Assembly: GCA_023262945.1 (NCBI GenBank)
Contig: JALQXY010000085.1
Coordinates: forward strand, 1-7,023
Source of the DNA: Rickettsiales bacterium
GTDB taxonomy: Bacteria > Pseudomonadota > Alphaproteobacteria > Rickettsiales > UBA1997
Length of the DNA: 7,023 bases
Direction: 5' to 3'
Of this stretch, positions 1 to 4,453 are shown in pieces (within the stretch, counting starts at the first letter, position 1; each line of letters opens with the position of its first letter). A program made the translations under genes and the position numbers. A model generated the notes under the pieces. It was not told the origin of the DNA, made no database searches, and worked only from the letters and a program-made list of their open reading frames with translations.

Positions 1-213
1 AAATACCAAATCGTTGTGACCGTCGCCGTTTGTGTCTATGCCGGGAATATCAGTATACCCAAACCATGAACGACGAAGACCCTGTGCAAGGTCTAACTTT
101 ACGATGCCAGGAAAGTTTTCATATTTGTATGCATCACTTAGATTAATATCAGCAGCTTGTGCTGCGCTAATTGTAGTAGCTGCAACCGCAGCAGCCATAG
201 TGATCTTAAACAT
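1..213 (-). CDS. Secreted protein with FG-GAP/VCBS-like calcium motif, N-terminal part
   Basis: Only the first 71 residues are in the window; the gene runs off the left edge. The start at base 213 is supported by a GGAG Shine-Dalgarno at 223-226 with 9 nt spacing and by a strong promoter just upstream. Residues 1-20 look like a Sec signal peptide: a short N-terminus with Lys3, an Ala-rich core, and an AQA cleavage site before ADINLSD. Residues 60-68 (DTNGDGHND) fit the D-x-N-G-D-G-x-x-D calcium loop of FG-GAP/VCBS and EF-hand-like repeats, usually found in exported beta-propeller or adhesin-type proteins. The product is therefore probably periplasmic, surface-exposed or secreted. The family cannot be named from so short a piece; a repeat protein with more such loops downstream is inference. 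Confidence 0.8.
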   Translation of the reverse strand, partial: MFKITMAAAVAATTISAAQAADINLSDAYKYENFPGIVKLDLAQGLRRSWFGYTDIPGIDTNGDGHNDLVF

Positions 214-222
214 TGCGTATGT

Positions 223-226
223 CTCC
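223..226 (-). promoter_or_regulatory. Shine-Dalgarno GGAG of the secreted-protein gene
   Basis: On the minus strand GGAG lies 9 nt before the ATG at 213. It is the clearest ribosome binding site in the window and fixes the start of the secreted protein. The other genes have no comparable site. Confidence 0.75.
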
Positions 227-246
227 ATTTATTACAACATAAACAT

Positions 247-275
247 ACTATAGTGTGATTCGTTTTATTTGTCAA
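247..275 (-). promoter_or_regulatory. Sigma-70 promoter of the secreted-protein gene
   Basis: On the minus strand TTGACA (275-270) is followed after exactly 17 bp by TATAGT (252-247): a perfect -35 box and a one-mismatch -10 box at ideal spacing. The predicted transcript start is near base 240, giving a leader of about 27 nt that contains the GGAG site. The -35 box overlaps the last codons and stop of the upstream glycosyltransferase-like gene, so the secreted protein can be transcribed independently of it. Confidence 0.8.
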
Positions 276-1230
276 GTAAATAATTTAAAAGATATTTTGT
301 TTCTATTCTTCTAAGATAGCATTTGTGGAAGTTTTCATTATTTGCTAACATCGCATCTTTCATGTCAAATAGTGTATCTACCCAATCTGATTTTGATATA
401 TCAGACAGCCGCCGAACCTCTTTTATAACTGCATCTAATCTTTCTTTTTTGTCTTTGATACTGTCGTATGAATGGTTTATCCATTTGTCAAATACATCAT
501 ATCCGTGTTCTCTTAATGCCTGCACTGTTCCTACATCACCCCACATCACAAAAGGTTGCCCATTTGCAAACGGTTTAAAACTTTTTTCACTTAAAAATGT
601 TGCATCGCTATTTGCATAAGTTTCAGAGACAACTGTAAAGCATGTTGAATACACATCTTTCCACCCATGATCCCAGGCTGGATTAATAGAAAAGTCTACT
701 CTATGTTCCTGTTTTTCGGTTAGATATTTTATTAACTTATAATTGTCGTCTTGGAAATCAGACTTGTAGTACATCCTATTAACATGCATTGAAAATTGAT
801 CTATGTTAAAATCATATTCAAAATTGCCGCCCCAACTATATATATTATTTTGTAATAGTTGCTCTTTATATAATTCAGTTAAGAGTGCAATCCTATGTTC
901 TCTGGGTCTTCGGTTGTACGATGTAAAATGAAATTCTCTTGGTGCTTTGTTTTCTATACGTTTTATTTGTTTTCTGAATTTTTGATAATCCGAATCTTCG
1001 TCAAAGTGCGAAAATGTGGAACCTAATTGCCATGAGTTAAAAAGATTTACTTCCCAAAAATTCTGATACTCTGATTTTATGTTTGTGTTCTTAACAGTAA
1101 CTTCATGGTTGTATACACTCGTTAAGAATAAAATATCCTTTTCTTGTATTCCACCTAGACTGCTTAGTAGAAAATCCCAATCTATGTCAGTGTACCCCTC
1201 AAGCGAATAATGACGGCTTTTAATGGTCAT
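265..1230 (-). CDS. Glycosyltransferase-like protein (phage/marine type)
   Basis: A complete 321-residue protein without signal peptide or membrane segment, so probably cytoplasmic. Two blocks are recognisable. One is SYNRRPREHRIALLTEL (residues 104-120). The other is a C-terminal core at about 193-257, with VVSETYANSD, LSEKSFKPFANGQPFVMWG, LREHGYDVFDKW and a final SYD. This [ST]EK-x-x-KP, QPF, G-x-x-G, LR-x-x-G-[YF], SYD pattern is what I recall from glycosyltransferase-like proteins of marine phages and AT-rich bacteria, and it resembles the nucleotide-sugar half of GT10 fucosyltransferases. It may modify surface glycans or phage DNA bases; donor and acceptor cannot be read. The ATG at 1230 is the first possible start, since an in-frame TAG lies ten codons upstream, but no good Shine-Dalgarno precedes it. 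The C-terminal codons contain the -35 box of the next gene. The general class is fairly secure, the activity is not. Confidence 0.6.
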   Translation of the reverse strand: MTIKSRHYSLEGYTDIDWDFLLSSLGGIQEKDILFLTSVYNHEVTVKNTNIKSEYQNFWEVNLFNSWQLGSTFSHFDEDSDYQKFRKQIKRIENKAPREFHFTSYNRRPREHRIALLTELYKEQLLQNNIYSWGGNFEYDFNIDQFSMHVNRMYYKSDFQDDNYKLIKYLTEKQEHRVDFSINPAWDHGWKDVYSTCFTVVSETYANSDATFLSEKSFKPFANGQPFVMWGDVGTVQALREHGYDVFDKWINHSYDSIKDKKERLDAVIKEVRRLSDISKSDWVDTLFDMKDAMLANNENFHKCYLRRIETKYLLNYLLDK

Positions 1231-1315
1231 ATTATTTGCAGATCTGAGCTAGAAAAAGGAACAGAATTTGAAATGAAATTTTCGAACTAAAAATATTCAA
1301 AAAATTCTCTGAAAC

Positions 1316-1331
1316 GAGTTGACTTCAACTC
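1316..1331. repeat. Palindrome GAGTTGACTTCAACTC (first of three inverted repeats)
   Basis: Perfect 7-bp arms GAGTTGA and TCAACTC separated by CT, in the spacer between the divergent glycosyltransferase-like gene and the small coiled-coil ORF. The near-continuous dyad suits a dimeric repressor site, or a small hairpin in a leader RNA. It also contains TTGACT, but no -10 box sits at proper distance. Confidence 0.5.
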
Positions 1332-1332
1332 T

Positions 1333-1352
1333 CTTCCAAGCGTTCATGGAAG
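1333..1352. repeat. Inverted repeat CTTCCA...TGGAAG (second of three)
   Basis: Perfect 6-bp arms (1333-1338 and 1347-1352) with an 8-nt loop, starting one base after the preceding palindrome. No T-tract follows, so it is not a typical intrinsic terminator. It could be a hairpin in the 5' leader of the 78-residue ORF or a protein-binding site. Confidence 0.45.
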
Positions 1353-1355
1353 TAA

Positions 1356-1367
1356 GGCTAGCAAGCC
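1356..1367. repeat. Short hairpin GGCT-AGCA-AGCC (third of three)
   Basis: A 4-bp GC-rich stem with a 4-nt loop, 27 nt before the ATG of the 78-residue ORF. Alone it would be unremarkable; it is listed because it continues the row of dyads from 1316 onward. Confidence 0.3.
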
Positions 1368-1394
1368 ATTATTAACCATTTAGTAAGTAAAAAA

Positions 1395-1631
1395 ATGAAC
1401 GATAAAACCACCCTTCAAAACCACCTTGAATCATTCAAATCTCAGATGACAGAAGTTAATGAATCCCTCTATAAAATTGAGTCCAAATTTGAAAAAGAAA
1501 AAGCCAAAATTGAGCAATTAAGACACTCATTTTTTGTAGTGGTAAAATTAATCAATTCCGAGCTTCTAGATTCATTTCAGAATATTGAAGAATTCCTGCA
1601 AATAAGAAATTCAGAAGATAATTCTAAGTAA
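1395..1631 (+). CDS. Small coiled-coil protein of unknown function
   Basis: A 78-residue ORF, not recognised. It is highly charged and mostly helical, with Leu/Ile/Phe spaced in heptad fashion through about residues 8-45 (LESFKSQMTEVNESLYKIE, then KFEKEKAKIEQLRHS), suggesting a coiled coil. A short hydrophobic patch, FFVVVKLI (46-53), and an acidic tail follow. It has no signal peptide, and the patch is too short for a membrane span. The ATG at 1395 is the first plausible start (in-frame TAG at 1359-1361), with only a weak AGTAAG-like ribosome site. It stands alone between the divergent spacer and the promoter of the Fic operon. It could be a small regulator, a phage accessory protein or a chance ORF. 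Its heptad regularity and charge argue mildly for a real gene. Confidence 0.5.
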   Translation: MNDKTTLQNHLESFKSQMTEVNESLYKIESKFEKEKAKIEQLRHSFFVVVKLINSELLDSFQNIEEFLQIRNSEDNSK

Positions 1632-1664
1632 CGCCCATGATATATATTTTAAATTAAGTAATGT

Positions 1665-1676
1665 AAAGTTAACTTT
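1665..1676. repeat. 12-bp palindrome AAAGTTAACTTT, possible operator
   Basis: A perfect 6+6 palindrome lying 15 bp upstream of the -35 box of the Fic operon promoter. That position suits an activator or repressor site. The first gene of the operon ends in a winged-helix-like region, so autoregulation is possible, but AT-rich DNA also yields such palindromes by chance. Confidence 0.35.
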
Positions 1677-1691
1677 TCTTTATTTAGGGGG

Positions 1692-1720
1692 TTGCAACTT
1701 TCATTTATGTTAGATAAAAT
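1692..1720 (+). promoter_or_regulatory. Sigma-70 promoter of the fic-nuclease-methyltransferase operon
   Basis: TTGCAA (1692-1697) and TAAAAT (1715-1720) are separated by 17 bp, each one mismatch from consensus. Transcription would start near base 1727, leaving a leader of about 38 nt before the ATG at 1765. The leader has AAGG only at 1738-1741, too far away for normal ribosome binding, so translation of the first gene may rely on an unstructured AT-rich leader. No other promoter of similar quality was seen between the three genes. Confidence 0.65.
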
Positions 1721-1764
1721 GTCTCTAGTAAAATACCAAGGTTAATTCTTTATTTAATTAAAAT

Positions 1765-2961
1765 ATGCAAAATCAAGAATCCTTAGCCAAAAAGGATAGG
1801 ATTGGTAAATATATTAAAAGCTCCATAGTTGGAGGAGAGTCTTTTAATAGTTATATTCCAAGTAATTTACCGCCAAATCCACCAATTGAAATGGGCGAGA
1901 TTTACCCGCTGCTTGATAAAGCTAATACTGCACTTGGTAGATTAGACGGCATTAGCATGATTTTGCCCGATCCATCTTTATTTCTTTATATGTATGTTAG
2001 AAAGGAGGCGGTTTTATCTTCACAGATAGAAGGAACTCAATCCTCTCTTTCTGATCTTCTTCTTTTTGAAAATAACCAGCAATCACCAAATAATCTATTT
2101 GATGATGTCACGGAAGTTTCCTCTTATGTGGCAGCAATGAATTATTCTATTGATAGATTAAAGAAACTACCTTTATCGCTAAGGCTCATCAAAGAAGCTC
2201 ATGAAAAATTAATGAATAACTCTAGAGGTAATAATAAAAACCCTGGAGAGTTTAGAAATTCTCAAAATTGGATAGGAGGATCAAGACCTGGTAATGCAAT
2301 TTTTGTGCCACCTCCTGCAGAAAAATTGATGGAATGTTTAGATAATTTTGAAAAATTTCTTCATGATGAAAAAACTAAAATGCCAATTTTAATAAGAGCT
2401 GCAATTGCTCATGTGCAATTTGAAACTATCCACCCATTTTTAGATGGTAATGGCAGAATTGGCAGGCTTCTAATAACTTTGATGCTTTGCAATGATGGAA
2501 TTTTAAAACAACCATCTCTTTATCTTAGTCTATATTTTAAAGCCAATAGACAAGAATATTATAATCACTTACAAAATATTAGAGAAACTGGGGATTTTGA
2601 ATCTTGGATCAAGTTCTTTTTAATTGGCGTTGAAAGAACCTCAAATAATGCAGTGGGGACAGCCAAAGATATAATTAACCTATTTAACGATGATTCCAAA
2701 ATCATTGAAACATCAGATAAATGTACTCCAGCTATTTTAGCAATTTATAAATATCTACAAAAAAGCCCAATTACTAATACTTCTAAAATAAAGGAAGAAT
2801 GTGGCATTTCCTTACCGACAATAATTCGTAATATGGAAAGTTTGGAATATTTAGGAATTGTGCAGGAGGTGACAAAAAAAGAGCGACATAAAATATTTAT
2901 CTATAAGAAATATTTAGAGCTTTTAAATGATGGGCAACCAGTAAACACTTATAAGATGTAA
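1765..2961 (+). CDS. Class II Fic family protein (AMP-transferase) with C-terminal winged helix
   Basis: A complete 398-residue protein. The FIC motif HPFLDGNGRIGR (223-234) carries every key residue: catalytic His223, phosphate-binding Asp227 and Asn229, Arg231 and Arg234. The self-inhibitory motif [S/T]-x-x-x-E-[G/N] is present as SSQIEG (85-90), N-terminal to the Fic core, which defines class II. Its Glu89 is expected to pair with Arg234 and block ATP until relieved. The flap region GEFRNSQNWIGGSRPG follows Pro160. Residues about 30-120 fit the Fic_N domain. About 320-390 look like a winged helix (TSKIKEECGISLPTIIRNMESL, then a beta wing). Length and layout match SoFic-type proteins. The expected reaction is transfer of AMP from ATP to a protein hydroxyl; the target is unknown. 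An in-frame TAA at 1759-1761 makes the ATG at 1765 the earliest start. The gene heads an operon and ends 1 nt before the nuclease gene, so a regulatory or toxin-like role there is inference. Confidence 0.93.
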   Translation: MQNQESLAKKDRIGKYIKSSIVGGESFNSYIPSNLPPNPPIEMGEIYPLLDKANTALGRLDGISMILPDPSLFLYMYVRKEAVLSSQIEGTQSSLSDLLLFENNQQSPNNLFDDVTEVSSYVAAMNYSIDRLKKLPLSLRLIKEAHEKLMNNSRGNNKNPGEFRNSQNWIGGSRPGNAIFVPPPAEKLMECLDNFEKFLHDEKTKMPILIRAAIAHVQFETIHPFLDGNGRIGRLLITLMLCNDGILKQPSLYLSLYFKANRQEYYNHLQNIRETGDFESWIKFFLIGVERTSNNAVGTAKDIINLFNDDSKIIETSDKCTPAILAIYKYLQKSPITNTSKIKEECGISLPTIIRNMESLEYLGIVQEVTKKERHKIFIYKKYLELLNDGQPVNTYKM

Positions 2962-2962
2962 T

Positions 2963-4453
2963 ATGGAAATAGCGCAGCTCTCAAAAACAGATTACATAAA
3001 AGGTCTACAATGCTCAAAGTCTTTATGGTTTTTTAAGAACCGCAAAGATTTAAAGCTGTCAGTTGATAAGAAGTTAGAATCTAAATTTGAGTTTGGAAAT
3101 GAAATTAATGAACTTGCAAGAAAATATTTCTCAAATGGAGTCAAGGCAGATGATAATTATTTTGATATCAAAAAAGCCGTTTTATCTACCCAAGAATTAA
3201 TCAGCCGAAATCACAATATAATCTTTGAGGCAACTGCTCAAAGTAATAATTTTTCACACGCAAGAATAGATATTTTGCAAAAAAGCAAAAATGAAGATGG
3301 TTGGGATTTAATTGAAGTAAAAGGATCAACTAGTGCCAAACCTAGTCACTTAAATGATCTATCTTTTCAATTATCCGTTTTTACTGAGGCTGGATATAAA
3401 ATTAACAGCTGTATCCTAATGCTGCTTAACAAAGAATATATATTCAACAATAATCTTGATATTGAAAAACTTTTTAAGTTTGAAGATGTAACCTCTGATG
3501 TTTTTGAATTGCAAAGCAGCACAAAATTAATCAAAGACAATTTAAAGAAAATTCTAAAAGAAAAATCAGAGCCAGCGGTTAAAATAGGAGCTCATTGTTT
3601 TGAAAAAAAAGATCACCACTATGAATGTGACTTTAAATATCACTGCTTCCAAAATATACCACAATATTCGGCTTTTGATATATACCAAAAAAAGAAAGCT
3701 GAACAAATCTCTAAAGAAATAGATAGTTATGAAATTAGCGATATTCCTTCTAAATTATTACCAAAAGGATTAAAGAAAGTTGATGTCGACTGTTATTTAA
3801 ATGACAAGACTCATTTTGATAAAGCAAAATTAAATGAATTTTTGTCAAATCTAGAATATCCTCTTTATTTCTTAGATTACGAAACTTTTCAATTACCAGT
3901 TCCAATTTTTAATATATCAAGACCATATCAACAAATTCCTTTTCAATTCTCGCTTCATATTCAATACAAGCCAAATAGTGAATTAAAACATTTTGAATTT
4001 TTACACCAAAATAACAGCGATCCACGAGAAGATTTTATTCAAAACTTAATCAAAACCTGCGATAATAAAGGATCAATTATTGTCTACCATCAGTCTTTTG
4101 AAGAAACCAGAAATAAAGAATTAGCAAGAGATTTTCCGCAATATTCTAACCAAATATTAAGTCTTAATAGCAGGTTAGTCGATTTAGAAATACCTTTTAA
4201 AAATAAATATATATACAGTCCAAAGCAGCAAAGTTCTAGCTCAATTAAAAAAGTCCTTCCTGCATTTACCGACTTAAATTACCAAGATCTAGAAATTAAA
4301 AGTGGTGGTGATGCTATGAATATTTATGCCAACTTTATTAAAGGAGAAACTCTACTTGAAGGTAATCTAATAAAAGATTTGTTAGAATATTGCAAGCGAG
4401 ATACTTATGCGATGGTAATGTTGTTAAATCAATTATTAGAATTAAATGAATAG
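2963..4453 (+). CDS. DUF2779-type dual nuclease: Cas4-like Fe-S PD-(D/E)XK plus DnaQ-like exonuclease
   Basis: A complete 496-residue protein with two nuclease-like halves. The N-terminal half opens with LSKTDYIKGLQCSKSLWF (6-23), typical of DUF2779/RecB-like proteins. It holds a PD-(D/E)XK signature, Asp103 (ARIDIL) and Glu118-Val-Lys120 (LIEVKGS), with a supporting Gln136 (FQLSVF). Cys17 with Cys212, Cys222 and Cys228 (C-x9-C-x5-C) matches the one-plus-three cysteine plan that binds a 4Fe-4S cluster in Cas4 and AddB. The C-terminal half is a DEDD 3'-5' exonuclease fold: Asp305/Glu307 (LDYETF), a YHQSFEE motif II region (375-381), and YCKRDTYAM with Asp480. All apparent catalytic residues remain, so an active DNA or RNA nuclease is expected; the substrate is unknown. 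The gene starts 1 nt after the fic stop and overlaps the methyltransferase by 8 nt, implying coupled translation. No separate Shine-Dalgarno is visible. The domain reading is by eye. Confidence 0.8.
   Translation: MEIAQLSKTDYIKGLQCSKSLWFFKNRKDLKLSVDKKLESKFEFGNEINELARKYFSNGVKADDNYFDIKKAVLSTQELISRNHNIIFEATAQSNNFSHARIDILQKSKNEDGWDLIEVKGSTSAKPSHLNDLSFQLSVFTEAGYKINSCILMLLNKEYIFNNNLDIEKLFKFEDVTSDVFELQSSTKLIKDNLKKILKEKSEPAVKIGAHCFEKKDHHYECDFKYHCFQNIPQYSAFDIYQKKKAEQISKEIDSYEISDIPSKLLPKGLKKVDVDCYLNDKTHFDKAKLNEFLSNLEYPLYFLDYETFQLPVPIFNISRPYQQIPFQFSLHIQYKPNSELKHFEFLHQNNSDPREDFIQNLIKTCDNKGSIIVYHQSFEETRNKELARDFPQYSNQILSLNSRLVDLEIPFKNKYIYSPKQQSSSSIKKVLPAFTDLNYQDLEIKSGGDAMNIYANFIKGETLLEGNLIKDLLEYCKRDTYAMVMLLNQLLELNE

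Noticed and set aside
32..253. Plus-strand open frame of 73 codons at the left edge
   Set aside because: It is antisense to the signal-peptide gene and its promoter, which have a clear ribosome site, cleavage motif and calcium loop on the minus strand; the Ala-rich plus-strand translation is a mirror of the Ala-rich signal peptide.
323..619. Plus-strand open frame of 98 codons
   Set aside because: It is fully antisense to the conserved C-terminal half of the glycosyltransferase-like gene, with no ribosome site or recognisable motif.
1319..1347. Promoter from TTGACT at 1319-1324 for the small ORF
   Set aside because: At 17 bp spacing the -10 position reads GTTCAT, far from TATAAT, and neighbouring spacings are no better.
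1333..1367. Intrinsic terminator
   Set aside because: The hairpins have no run of T after them on the plus strand, and no gene ends just upstream on either strand in a position to use them.
1316..1380. tRNA or other known RNA gene in the hairpin-rich spacer
   Set aside because: No acceptor stem, anticodon arm or GTTCRA-type T-loop arrangement could be assembled, and the stems are too short to name an RNA family.
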